DNA of 64,000 bases. It comes from Cryobacterium tepidiphilum (GTDB taxonomy: Bacteria > Actinomycetota > Actinomycetes > Actinomycetales > Microbacteriaceae). The notes beneath the pieces are model-generated. The model was not told the DNA's origin. It saw only the letters and a program-made list of their open reading frames with translations, and made no database searches. The position numbers and the translations under genes were made by a program. Shown here piece by piece: positions 51,026-59,221 of the stretch (the stretch's first letter is position 1; each line of letters opens with the position of its first letter). The stretch covers positions 124,001 to 188,000 of the forward strand of contig NZ_RDSR01000003.1 in assembly GCF_003716325.1 (NCBI RefSeq). Reading direction: 5' to 3'.

Positions 51026-52063
51026 TCAGGATTCCGTGCTCGGAGCGGGCGCCACTACCGACGTGGAACCAGGAACACTCTTGGCCAGGTACATGGCGGC
51101 GTCGGCCTCATCGAGCAATTCCAATGGCTCGATGTCGGCAGAATCCGTCACGGCGATACCTATGCTCACGTGAACGGTCCTCGACCGGCCCTGGATCTCC
51201 CACGGCTCGGCCGCCGCCGCGACTACCCGAGCCGCCAACTGTTCGGCATCGTCGACGCTGCCGAGGTTCTCACAGAGGGTCACGAATTCATCCCCACCGA
51301 AACGCGCCACCGTATCGGTGGGACGCAAGACACCCACCAACCTCCTCCCTAGCTCGATGAGGACCTCGTCACCGCCACCGTGGCCGAAGGTGTCGTTGAT
51401 GGTCTTGAAGTCGTCGATGTCGAGGTACATCACGCAGACCATTCCACCGTTGCGCTCCAGTCGCGCCACCGCGCCGGCGAGGCGATCGCCGTAGAGCACG
51501 CGATTGGGCAGCCCGGTCAATGCGTCCATGCGCGCCGACCGGCGCAATGCAAGCACAGACCCCGCGAGTTTCCCCTGATGACGAAGGATGTCCAGGACCT
51601 CAGGGGAGAATTCTCTGGCGCCGCGGTCGAACATTGCCACGCTGCCCAGCACCACGCCGTTATCGATAAGCGGAACGCCAGCGTAGGAGCCGATGGCGCC
51701 GGTGAGTACCATCGGGTTCTGACTGTAGATGGGATGCGCAGCGGCATCGGGGACCGTGAGAGCCTCACCCGAGTCAACCACCTCAGCGCAAAAGGACAGC
51801 GTGTCCGGAACTGAGGTGCATTCGGCACCGATACCGGTCTCAGCGGCGTAGGTCTGCTGGTCGGGGCCGACGATGTTCACGACCACGATCGGCGAGGCGC
51901 AAGCCAGTCGCAGGGTAGCAACCACCGCATCCAAGTCGAGGTCGGCCATGTGGCCGTGGAGATCTGCGTCGGCAACAGCCTTGAGCCGCCGCGCATCGCG
52001 AACCCCAGTGATCACATCGTCTTCGTCCGAGTCGTTAAGGGGCGAGGTCACTGACAAGGTCAA
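51026..52063 (-). CDS. GAF-GGDEF diguanylate cyclase
   Basis: 345 residues, soluble. GAF domain at about 40-170 (IVGPDQQTYAAETGIG; GSYAGVPLIDNGVVLGSVAM), then GGDEF with active site at 256-260. The product-inhibition motif RPTD is five residues before GGDEF, so feedback control should be intact; the metal-site YLDIDDFKTIND is complete. The start is TTG 52063 with AGAGGA at normal spacing; there is no better ATG. Monocistronic. It is the third GGDEF protein of the window; no EAL or HD-GYP protein is present. Confidence 0.88.
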   Translation of the reverse strand: MTLSVTSPLNDSDEDDVITGVRDARRLKAVADADLHGHMADLDLDAVVATLRLACASPIVVVNIVGPDQQTYAAETGIGAECTSVPDTLSFCAEVVDSGEALTVPDAAAHPIYSQNPMVLTGAIGSYAGVPLIDNGVVLGSVAMFDRGAREFSPEVLDILRHQGKLAGSVLALRRSARMDALTGLPNRVLYGDRLAGAVARLERNGGMVCVMYLDIDDFKTINDTFGHGGGDEVLIELGRRLVGVLRPTDTVARFGGDEFVTLCENLGSVDDAEQLAARVVAAAAEPWEIQGRSRTVHVSIGIAVTDSADIEPLELLDEADAAMYLAKSVPGSTSVVAPAPSTES

Positions 52064-52192
52064 GGCGAAATCCTCTTGTTAACTGATGACCCACCCGGAC
52101 ACCTCGAGTTAATCTTCACGAAGCGCTGATTATACGCTGCTTGGTGCATTTGGCGGGGACGCTCGTCACTGTTCGGAGTCGACCCCGGAACG

Positions 52193-52882
52193 CTAGTCGA
52201 TCGGCAGCACGTCGACGGCGAGTGCCCGGTGATCCGACAGGCCGTCCTCCGAAAGATCTATCGATCCCAACTCATACTCTTTCGGAACGAGAAAGTAATC
52301 GTTGGCTTGGCGGGAATGGGCAAACGACACATAATGCTCGATCTCCGTGGTGAGAACGTAATCATCGCGCCACAGATGCGCATGCCGCTCGAGGTGATTC
52401 ACGTTGAAGTCGCCGCCTATGATTCTCTTCTCACCTCGGGACCTCAGGATGCCGAGCACCTCTTCCAGATGGTGCACAGCGTAATCATCACGCACGGACA
52501 AATGCACATTCGCGAACTTCCAGACAGCGCCGTTTGAGATATCGAAGAACTGCACGAGCCGATTGTGCGGGTCATCCTCCTCGTGCAGCAGCACCAGAGT
52601 CTCGGTTCCCGTCACAGGGAAGCGGCTCAGAACGCCGAGGCCCTCGCGGTACGGACCGTTGTCCTCGCCGCGCTGCAGCCGGCTGATGGACGAGTGCCGG
52701 TGCGGAAAACCCGCCGCCTGATTCAACAGGTCGAGCTGGGTGAAGGGCGAAACCTCCGGTAGGTAGACCACCTCCTGCAACAGGACCAGGTCCGGCTGCT
52801 CGCGTTCGACGTATCGAAGGATGCGCGGCAACCGCGCCTCCCAATCGAAGAACCCACGCAGATTCAAGCTCACGATCTTCAT
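52193..52882 (-). CDS. Endonuclease/exonuclease/phosphatase-family hydrolase
   Basis: 229 residues with the EEP fold: SLNLRGFF (Asn), LVLLQEVVYLP (Glu metal ligand), FANVHLSVRDD, IIGGDFNVN and LSDHRALAVD (catalytic Asp-His). No signal peptide. GAGG precedes ATG 52882. The family covers DNA-repair nucleases, phosphodiesterases and sphingomyelinases; nothing nearby narrows this down. Confidence 0.88.
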   Translation of the reverse strand: MKIVSLNLRGFFDWEARLPRILRYVEREQPDLVLLQEVVYLPEVSPFTQLDLLNQAAGFPHRHSSISRLQRGEDNGPYREGLGVLSRFPVTGTETLVLLHEEDDPHNRLVQFFDISNGAVWKFANVHLSVRDDYAVHHLEEVLGILRSRGEKRIIGGDFNVNHLERHAHLWRDDYVLTTEIEHYVSFAHSRQANDYFLVPKEYELGSIDLSEDGLSDHRALAVDVLPID

Positions 52883-53080
52883 GGATCCATCCTCGCTGGC
52901 GCACATTGAGAACGCGTGCACCGACGTGCCGGGCAGCGCGATACGTGAGGTTGCGCGCCACCAACCTCTGCTCCCCTACTGCAGTTTCAATCGGCTCTGG
53001 TCGAGTACCGCGCAGACCTCTCCGTAGCCTGCAACGGATGGGTGCATGACCCCCTCTTCGAGTGATCACCATTCGGTCAG

Positions 53081-53221
53081 TTAGCTGGAGATGCACAGCT
53101 GATGCACCACGCTGCCCCAGCAGCCGGCGTCCTCCCAGTGGTAGTCCGCGCCGCCTCCCGTTTCGCCGTCCAGAGCGAGCTTCCAGGCTGCTTCTTCCTC
53201 GGTCGTCAGATTCTTCGGCAT
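53081..53221 (-). CDS. Candidate 46-aa protein, unknown
   Basis: 46 codons: MPKNLTTEEEAAWKLALDGE, then a Gly-rich bridge and HWEDAGCWGSVVHQLCISS. G/C-rich third positions and sensible composition look like coding sequence, but no ribosome site or -10 is visible. An acidic helical front and a Cys/Trp-containing tail would fit a small regulator or peptide precursor; no modifying enzymes are nearby. It may also be a remnant. Low confidence. Confidence 0.3.
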   Translation of the reverse strand: MPKNLTTEEEAAWKLALDGETGGGADYHWEDAGCWGSVVHQLCISS

Positions 53222-53246
53222 TGCCGGGGAGGAGAACAATATCGTC

Positions 53247-53597
53247 GTGCTGGCTACCACCCAGCTACTGGTTCCTGCGCTCATCTCGGGACGAACGCCA
53301 CAACCGATCTTGTTATTCGGACCATTTGGGTCCGCGTTCTTTGCAAACATCCAGCTGTTCAACTGGGAGCCCACCGACGCTCCTAGTTCCCCGCTCGCGG
53401 CGTTCTCACTTGTCATCGCCGGGATCTGGCTGATCGTCACGATAATCCCCGGGTTCACCGTGGCGGTGCGTCGGTTGCACGACTCGAATCTCTCAGGTTG
53501 GTGGGTCTTGCTCGTGCTTGTCCCCTCCGGGGCCTTCATCCTGCTTCTGCTCGCCACGCGTCGGCCCCGAGCTGAAGGCGCTCGATTCGACGCGTGA
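53247..53597 (+). CDS. DUF805-like membrane protein, probably N-terminally shortened
   Basis: 116 residues. The C-terminal half carries the DUF805 signature VRRLHDSNLSGWWVLLVLVP and two helices (LAAFSLVIAGIWLIVTIIPG and WWVLLVLVPSGAFILLLLAT). The usual N-terminus (GRxxRxxYW before the first helix) is absent; instead the gene begins at GTG 53247 behind GGGGAGGAG. Either a short variant or a truncated gene. Confidence 0.55.
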   Translation: MLATTQLLVPALISGRTPQPILLFGPFGSAFFANIQLFNWEPTDAPSSPLAAFSLVIAGIWLIVTIIPGFTVAVRRLHDSNLSGWWVLLVLVPSGAFILLLLATRRPRAEGARFDA

Positions 53598-53716
53598 GAG
53601 AAGCCGCTCGCCACGCAGGCCGTGGTAAGGCGCCAGTCTGTGCGGATCTGGCCCGGCCAGCCATACACTATTCGCGTCGCGTGCAGAGTTTCCGACTGGA
53701 GGAAGGGTCGACCGTG

Positions 53717-53860
53717 TCAGGAAACGACGGATCGCAACTCGGCGGGTACTCCTGTGTCCGTGCGTGTCGTGACTGGGACATCGACGACGTAGGTGCCGAT
53801 GAGTTCGATGGCCGTGGGGTCGACAGGGTTAAGAGCCGACCAAGCAACTTCAATGTCCAT
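53717..53860 (-). CDS. Candidate 47-aa protein or gene remnant
   Basis: Reads MDIEVAWSALNPVDPTAIEL, then IGTYVVDVPV and a Thr-rich end. Composition looks protein-like and the frame remains open upstream without a start (PDRLARY before the Met), so it may be the tail of a decayed gene. No ribosome site. Confidence 0.25.
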   Translation of the reverse strand: MDIEVAWSALNPVDPTAIELIGTYVVDVPVTTRTDTGVPAELRSVVS

Positions 53861-53973
53861 GTATCGAGCCAAGCGGTCCGGCCCGGGTGGTGTCGTCCGC
53901 CTGCGGGCGGGATGCCCTCATCCTTTGGGATGAATTGCGTGCCGACGTGCCACTCGCGCCGTGCGCCGGGCTC

Positions 53974-53979
53974 TAGCGT
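53974..53979 (+). promoter_or_regulatory. Leaderless -10 element, histidine kinase
   Basis: TAGCGT, six bases, ATG 53986; the same hexamer and spacing as before the methyltransferase gene at 14803. Confidence 0.55.
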
Positions 53980-53985
53980 TGGGGC

Positions 53986-55899
53986 ATGCATCCTACCTCT
54001 CGTAACAGTCGCTGGCTCGTCGAGCCGCTCATCGGTGTCGCGCTGGTGGCGGTCTGGGCCATCGGCTTTCCCACTCACCTGGTGAGCTTCGTCCCGGTAC
54101 GCGGCGATATGGTCTGGTACACGACGCCATACGCTTTTCTGATCGCGGTGGGCTTCGCAACCGGCATCGCGCTGTCCCGCGTTGCAACCAGCGTGTCGCT
54201 GGTCATTGTCGGTGCATTGCTTGCGACTCAACTGCTCTTCTGGGCCGCCCGGTTCAGTTCAACCAGTTGGTCGGCGTACCTTACGTTGCTCGTCTTCGCC
54301 ACGCTCGTCGGATTACACGCAACCCGGCGGATGCGCGTCGTTGCGCCACTCGTGTTGATCCTCTGTGCGGTCGTGGTCTCGGCTCTTCTGGTGCTACCCC
54401 GTTTCAGCGCAACGGGAATCGACGGATTGATCAACGGCAAGCACATGTCGACGGTGGCACTGATTCCCGACCTTCTCGTTTGTGCGGGCGCCGCCGCGCT
54501 GATCACCTTCGGCTTCTGGTACCTCGGGACCCAGCTCCGCCTGGCGAGCCCCGCACTGCGGGCGCGTTCGAGCGAAGCCCTGTCGCCGATCCTGCGGAAC
54601 CTCGCACCTACGCTGCTTACGCTCCGACCAGCATTGGAGCCGGCGATCGCCGTCGCGTTCTACGGGCTCTGGATCATCGCCGAAGCCGGCCGCTCCGCCA
54701 GTTGGCCCTGGCCGTCGTTTCCGTTCACGCTGGGCCTCCTCGCCGCATCAATCGCCGTGGCCCGATCATTTCCGCGCCTGGCGGTGGCGCTGCCTGGCGT
54801 CCTGCTTGCGACTCAACTCTTCGTTATCCCGACCCGATTCGGTTCGACGACCTGGCCCGTGTACTTCGCCGTTCCCCTCACCTGCCTGATCGTGAGCGCC
54901 ATGGCAGGCGGACGCATCCGCTGGCTGTCCCTGCCTATCGCAGTTGTGTATGTCGCCGCGATCACAACATTGATGACAGTTCCCCCGTTGTCTGACGGGT
55001 ACGGCTGGACGGCCTGGGTCGGTGTCGGAACCTCGGTTGACAACGTCGTCGGAAGCTTCGCGGCCGTTCTCGTCGTCGGACTCATCCTCACCTCAGGCGC
55101 CTGGTACATCGGTTACGGCCTTCGCGCATCACAGCTGAAGCGAGCCGCCGACGCGAAGCTCGATGCGACAGTCGACGAACTCCGCTCGGCGGAGATCGAC
55201 CTGATTGTCGCGAACGAGCGCGACCGCATCGCGCAAGACGTGCATGACATCATGGCGCATTCGCTGGCCGTCATCATCGCACAAGCCGACGGCGCCCGGT
55301 TCATCGGCCCACAGCGGCCCGACGCGATCAGCGCATCCCTTGAACGCATCGCGGCATCCGCTCGAACGTCGCTGGCCGAGGTGCGAATGCTGATCGAATC
55401 ACTGGTCGAAAGCCCCGAAGGCCACTCGAATCCGACCCTTGACGACCTTGACGACCTTGTGCAGCGGATGCGTGGCGCCGGCCTCGCCATCACGGTCGAC
55501 CGCTTCGGCGACCAGACGATGCTCACGCCCGGGCAACAACTGGCGGTATATCGGATCGTGCAAGAGAGTCTGACCAATGCGCTCAAACACGCGGGAGCGC
55601 TGCCCACCGCTCGGCTCACACTCGACTGGCGTGGGCCGGGACTTGCCTTGACAGTCGCTTCAAGCGGGGCGCTCCCGCAACGCCGGGACTCGAACGCGCG
55701 CGGGCGCGGGCATTCCCGCGGGCTCTACGGGATGCGCGAGCGCGCACGTCTGGCCGGCGGTTGGTTGACCGCGGACGTTGATGATGAAGAACCGGGCGGC
55801 TACCTTGTCACAGCATTCGTGCCCACGGCGTGCGCGGTCGAACAGGCATCCGAAGCGGCGCCAGAGGTCACGCTGCTGCACGAGGCCGGCTCCCGATGA
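53986..55899 (+). CDS. NarL-type sensor histidine kinase with many membrane helices
   Basis: 637 residues. The first 380 residues hold about twelve hydrophobic helices arranged as two similar blocks (both contain LLATQLLFWAARFSSTSW- or LLATQLFVIPTRFGSTTW-like segments), so the sensor is an internal duplication. The HisKA_3 dimerisation helix ERDRIAQDVHDIMAHSLAVI carries phospho-acceptor His420, and the ATP domain follows (VYRIVQESLTNALKHAGA N-box; RGLYGMRERARLAGG G-box). Its stop overlaps the start of the response-regulator gene. The signal is unknown; a cell-envelope stress or lipophilic drug is plausible for this architecture. Confidence 0.92.
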   Translation: MHPTSRNSRWLVEPLIGVALVAVWAIGFPTHLVSFVPVRGDMVWYTTPYAFLIAVGFATGIALSRVATSVSLVIVGALLATQLLFWAARFSSTSWSAYLTLLVFATLVGLHATRRMRVVAPLVLILCAVVVSALLVLPRFSATGIDGLINGKHMSTVALIPDLLVCAGAAALITFGFWYLGTQLRLASPALRARSSEALSPILRNLAPTLLTLRPALEPAIAVAFYGLWIIAEAGRSASWPWPSFPFTLGLLAASIAVARSFPRLAVALPGVLLATQLFVIPTRFGSTTWPVYFAVPLTCLIVSAMAGGRIRWLSLPIAVVYVAAITTLMTVPPLSDGYGWTAWVGVGTSVDNVVGSFAAVLVVGLILTSGAWYIGYGLRASQLKRAADAKLDATVDELRSAEIDLIVANERDRIAQDVHDIMAHSLAVIIAQADGARFIGPQRPDAISASLERIAASARTSLAEVRMLIESLVESPEGHSNPTLDDLDDLVQRMRGAGLAITVDRFGDQTMLTPGQQLAVYRIVQESLTNALKHAGALPTARLTLDWRGPGLALTVASSGALPQRRDSNARGRGHSRGLYGMRERARLAGGWLTADVDDEEPGGYLVTAFVPTACAVEQASEAAPEVTLLHEAGSR

Positions 55900-56606
55900 C
55901 GCCCATCCGAGTTGCCATTGCCGACGACCAACGGTTGTTCTGTTCCGGTATCCAGATGCTGATCGAGTCGCAGCCCGACCTGCGGTTCGTCGGTGCGGCC
56001 CACGACGGAGTGGCGGCTATCGCCCTCGCTCACGACGCGCGCCCGGACGTCATGCTGATGGACATCCGGATGCCGCTGCTCGACGGCATAGAGGCGACCT
56101 CACGGATTCTGGCGGCCGGCGACAACCCCGACGACGAAACCGGTGAGCGCGTGGCCGACCTCGGTGCCACCATTACGGACGCGCAGCCCAAGGTGATCAT
56201 GCTCACGACGTTCCAACGCGATGAAGCGGTCATCCGCGCGATCCATGCCGGCGCTGAAGGCTTCATCATGAAGGACACCACACCCGAGTTCGTGCTCGCC
56301 TCGATCCGCACTGTGTACGCCGGGCATTCCGTGATCGCGCCGAGCGACACAACCGACATCATCCGCGCACGGACATCCCAGCGACACCGGGAGCCAGCGG
56401 CCGGATCAATCGCGGCGCTCTCCGCACGCGAGAAGGAGGTCTTCCTGCTCGCAGCGCGTGGCCTCAGCAACGCGGACATCGCCCAAACCGCCTACATCGG
56501 CGAGACGACGGTCAAGAGACATATCCGTAGCATCTTGGCGAAACTGTCGCTCACCTCGCGTGTGCAGATCGTCGCGCACGCCTACGAGCATGGGCTGCTG
56601 CGCTGA
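55896..56606 (+). CDS. NarL/FixJ-type response regulator
   Basis: 236 residues. Receiver domain with acidic pocket IADDQRLF, phospho-acceptor Asp56 (VMLMDIRMPLLDG), Thr/Ser in VIMLTTF and Lys in FIMKDTTPE. About 20 extra residues (DNPDDETGERVADLGATI) sit between helix 3 and strand 4 compared with ordinary receivers. The LuxR helix-turn-helix follows (LSAREKEVFLLAARGLSNAD; TTVKRHIRSILAKLSL). ATG 55896 overlaps the kinase stop (ATGA). No obvious target genes lie next to it. Confidence 0.93.
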   Translation: MTPIRVAIADDQRLFCSGIQMLIESQPDLRFVGAAHDGVAAIALAHDARPDVMLMDIRMPLLDGIEATSRILAAGDNPDDETGERVADLGATITDAQPKVIMLTTFQRDEAVIRAIHAGAEGFIMKDTTPEFVLASIRTVYAGHSVIAPSDTTDIIRARTSQRHREPAAGSIAALSAREKEVFLLAARGLSNADIAQTAYIGETTVKRHIRSILAKLSLTSRVQIVAHAYEHGLLR

Positions 56607-57073
56607 GGCGTGGCTGCCCCCGCTGCTCTGCGTGACCATCCTCGCAATATGACGAACAGTTGGCGCAATGGATGTTGTTTTTCTGCTCTCCCCCCGTTCC
56701 CTTCTTTGACGTGTTCGGATGTGACTCCGGTCAAAGAGTCAACGAGAAGTTCAGCAGTCCCGCGGCCATGTCGGTGATTGACACAGTGCAAGCCCAGCTC
56801 AACCAACAGGCGGAGGGAACTCCTGCCTACCGGATGGCTTGTCGGCAGCGGCCACGTGGAGCCAGCGCCTAAGATTCGGAAATCGAAGTCCCCTTTTTTT
56901 GGGGGGCTGCCCTGTGCCGAAGCTCAAACTATTGTGTTTTTTGAACTGCGCCCGACAGCCAAGCAGGAAAACAGCGATCGGCTGAATCGGGATGAGCTCC
57001 GAGGTCCGCCCCTCGACCGATGGACTCCGCGGCAAGAAAGCGATTCCACGTATTCCTGCGGAAGGCACCGGAA
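56607..57073. other. Gene-free stretch, likely region boundary
   Basis: 467 bp with no credible gene. It is less GC-rich than the DNA to its left and includes runs such as CCCC-T7-G6 at 56890-56906, which could fold as a short hairpin. A TTGACA occurs at 56775-56780 without a matching -10. Downstream genes are sparser and less familiar, so this may mark the edge of an acquired segment. Confidence 0.4.
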
Positions 57074-58069
57074 ATGTTGAAGAATTATGCGTCCCTGTTC
57101 GCTGCGGCTCTCCTCGCCGTAATCCTTTCCGGGTGCAGCACCACGGGGGCTGCCGGTGCAACGGGGAAGCCTTCGGTCCACAACACCGGCGCTGTGAAGG
57201 CGGGGCTGAGCGCAGAGGCGCTATGTGCAATCGCTCGAGAGCAGATCACCGCCGCCGCGTTCCCAAAGACGGCCCTGCCTAACGTCCTTCCGACCGTCTC
57301 GAACCCTTACCTGGAATGTGTGCTCCGCGATAATAGAGGACAACTTGCCCGGCTCGGGGTGAATTATTCTGACGTCCCTATTGCTGCAACCGTGGCCCTT
57401 CACAAGTCTTTGACAAGTGGTGATGACAACTCGCGGAAGCAGTGCCCTGGCGGGGCGGAGCGTCTCGCGGTGTCAGCGCGGCTCCTCGAAGAGACTTCGA
57501 TGCTCTGCGCCACCGAAGACCGGAGCATCTTCGAATACGTTGGTAGGTCAACGTCCGGGACGGTAACCGTGCGTGTGGAGCGTGCTCTTGATATGGGCGC
57601 GATTGCATCAGGTGAAGCACAATCTTGGGTGACGGCAGCTACCAAGGAGATTCTCGCCGCTGACGGCGCGGGCGGCAGGCAACCCGGCGGAGCGACCAGT
57701 ACCGATGCCGAAGGGACCTCGAGAAAAACGAGTGCTAGCGCGCAGCACATTTACGACGTGTGCTTCAAGCCTCGCGGCACTGTTGATCTGGTCAACTCAA
57801 ACAAGTCACTGACCAATGAAGTTCTTAACGATTTTCCCGCGGAATGGCTTAACAACGCTCCCGTGCCGGAGGTCAACGTTGCTGGTGTCTGCCACCAGCA
57901 CCTCCGCCTAACAGCGATAGAAGACGTGTGGTGGGTCCATATCAAGGACGCCAAGCAACATCTCAGCGATTCGGCCCCGCTGCGCGTTTTCCAGCCGCCA
58001 CAAGGTGATCGACCGGATGTGACCTTCGATGCGTGGCGAGGTTCGACGCCGCAGGGAGCAGTCGAGTGA
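57074..58069 (+). CDS. Lipoprotein of unknown function
   Basis: 331 residues. Signal peptide with hydrophobic YASLFAAALLAVILSG and lipobox LSGC, then a Gly/Ala/Thr linker. The mature part has six spaced Cys residues (for example ALCAIAREQ, ECVLRDN, KQCPGGAERL, SMLCATEDRS, YDVCFKPRG, GVCHQHLRL), which could form disulphides outside the cell. No domain is recognised. GAAGG precedes ATG 57074. More A/T third positions than its left-hand neighbours suggest separate origin. Confidence 0.65.
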   Translation: MLKNYASLFAAALLAVILSGCSTTGAAGATGKPSVHNTGAVKAGLSAEALCAIAREQITAAAFPKTALPNVLPTVSNPYLECVLRDNRGQLARLGVNYSDVPIAATVALHKSLTSGDDNSRKQCPGGAERLAVSARLLEETSMLCATEDRSIFEYVGRSTSGTVTVRVERALDMGAIASGEAQSWVTAATKEILAADGAGGRQPGGATSTDAEGTSRKTSASAQHIYDVCFKPRGTVDLVNSNKSLTNEVLNDFPAEWLNNAPVPEVNVAGVCHQHLRLTAIEDVWWVHIKDAKQHLSDSAPLRVFQPPQGDRPDVTFDAWRGSTPQGAVE

Positions 58070-58139
58070 CGTCGGGGGCATCGCTCAGTACTATTAGGCT
58101 GTGAGCCTCGGTCGCGTGAACCAAAGCTAGGGTGCCGTG

Positions 58140-58145
58140 TATACT
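58140..58145 (+). promoter_or_regulatory. -10 element upstream of 58284 gene
   Basis: TATACT, a close match to the consensus, 139 bp before the ATG. No good -35 is seen at 17 bp, and the long leader has no recognised element. Confidence 0.35.
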
Positions 58146-58283
58146 GCTCGCACGGCAGCGGAACCTGCCAGCGGCTCGCGCGAAGACTTCGTCGGTTCCT
58201 GATCTACTTTGCGAACCATCTGTGATTCACCATGGTTCGGCTGTTTATGCGAGCAACAACGCCGGGCCAGGAAGTGATTTCAC

Positions 58284-58889
58284 ATGGATACTGTTCGTTC
58301 TTTCAAGATCATCGCGAAGCAGCAGCTCCGCGAGCAGCCTGCTCCCGACCCGCAGTCGCTGACTCTGCAGCAGATGCAGCACGTCGTCGCGCGGGCTGCA
58401 GGCTTTCTCAACTGGGGCGCGATGCTCTCGGCCGATGAGTTCGAGCGTCGCTTCGGACTGTTGATGCTCGAGCGCCCTCAGCTCACCAGCGTCGGCATGG
58501 ACGGCGAACTCGGCACCGCATTCGGTTGGAGTGAGTACATTTCGCTCTCCTCTGAGGAGCGTGACTCGAAGTACCAGGAGCTTCGTGACGAGTTGTGGGA
58601 CGAGCTCGATGCGATCCGGTGGGTTCACGATTGGCTGCTCGAGAGTGTCTCCCCGCTCAAGGGCATCAACCGTCGGCGTTCGAGCTACGGAATCAAGCAC
58701 ATCGCCGAACGCATCCGTGGCGATTATCTGACCAACGGCGCGTTCATTGCCGGCGCGCTCCTGGCGGGGTACGTCTCGGACGTGGACGGGACTGAAAGGC
58801 ACGAGCGCAACCTCCACTTCAACATGAGTGAGCGTGACCTCAAGGTTGAAGATGATCGCAGTCGCAAGGCGTCATACGACCGCCTCTGA
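58284..58889 (+). CDS. Conserved protein of plasmid/island type, unknown function
   Basis: 201 residues, charged and helical. The C-terminal part, SSYGIKHIAERIRGDYLTNG followed by AFIAGALLAGY and NLHFNMSERDL, resembles a family I know from plasmids and integrated elements (YGxKHxAER...GYxxNGxFIxAALxAGY...FNxS). The middle is acidic (SEEERDSKYQELRDELWDE-like). No catalytic motif is seen. GGAAG lies 10 bases upstream of the ATG. It faces the YobI-like gene across a hairpin, and supports an accessory origin for this end of the window. Confidence 0.65.
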   Translation: MDTVRSFKIIAKQQLREQPAPDPQSLTLQQMQHVVARAAGFLNWGAMLSADEFERRFGLLMLERPQLTSVGMDGELGTAFGWSEYISLSSEERDSKYQELRDELWDELDAIRWVHDWLLESVSPLKGINRRRSSYGIKHIAERIRGDYLTNGAFIAGALLAGYVSDVDGTERHERNLHFNMSERDLKVEDDRSRKASYDRL

Positions 58890-59221
58890 TCGGCTACAGG
58901 CGAGATCAAGATCCTCGCGGGCCGAGTTCCCGCGGGGATGATCTTGTGGCTACGCCCGCTCGACGCAGTGCATCGCATCGTGCTCATAAAGGTGTTGCTT
59001 GTGTCTCGGCGCAAAGACGATTAACAGAGCAGAACGGGTGGGCACCGCCGATCGGATCGACACCTGCGACGAGATCAGCGAACTCAGCTCGTCTTGCCAG
59101 CAAGGAACCGCTGGTCGCGAGAAGCTGGCAGCGTCGGCTCAAAGGCGGCAAAGTGGAGCTGCTCTATCATTCCCCTGACGACAGTCGAGCGTTTGGAGGC
59201 GCGATTTCGCCGGCGACTGCC
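58890..59221. other. Intergenic stretch between convergent genes
   Basis: 332 bp. The left end is a strong imperfect hairpin (58907-58946). The remainder carries short open frames on the plus strand without start sites or recognisable motifs, so I see no gene in it. Confidence 0.5.
58907..58946. terminator. Terminator-like hairpin between convergent genes
   Basis: CAAGATC (58907-58913) pairs with GATCTTG (58940-58946), and inside it CGCGGG pairs with CCCGCG with a 7-base loop. It lies 18 bp after the 58284 gene's stop and can act in both directions. Confidence 0.6.

Larger units (their letters stand above)
53598..53985. other. Intergenic stretch with one possible small frame
   Basis: 388 bp between the DUF805-like gene and the histidine kinase. 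It contains a minus-strand frame of 47 codons (53717-53860) of uncertain status and the leaderless promoter of the kinase at its right end. No tRNA or repeat was seen. Confidence 0.5.

Noticed and set aside
53594-54085. Plus-strand frame of 163 codons
   Set aside because: Composition is unlike protein, it overlaps the histidine kinase start and shows no domain.
56890-56906. CCCC-T7-G6 as a rho-independent terminator
   Set aside because: The T-run lies in the loop rather than after the stem, and it is nearly 300 bp past the nearest gene end.
59100-59180. Transposase-like tail (SWQRRLKGGKVELLYHS)
   Set aside because: One short stretch only, with no DDE motif, start or terminal repeats; not enough to call a mobile element.
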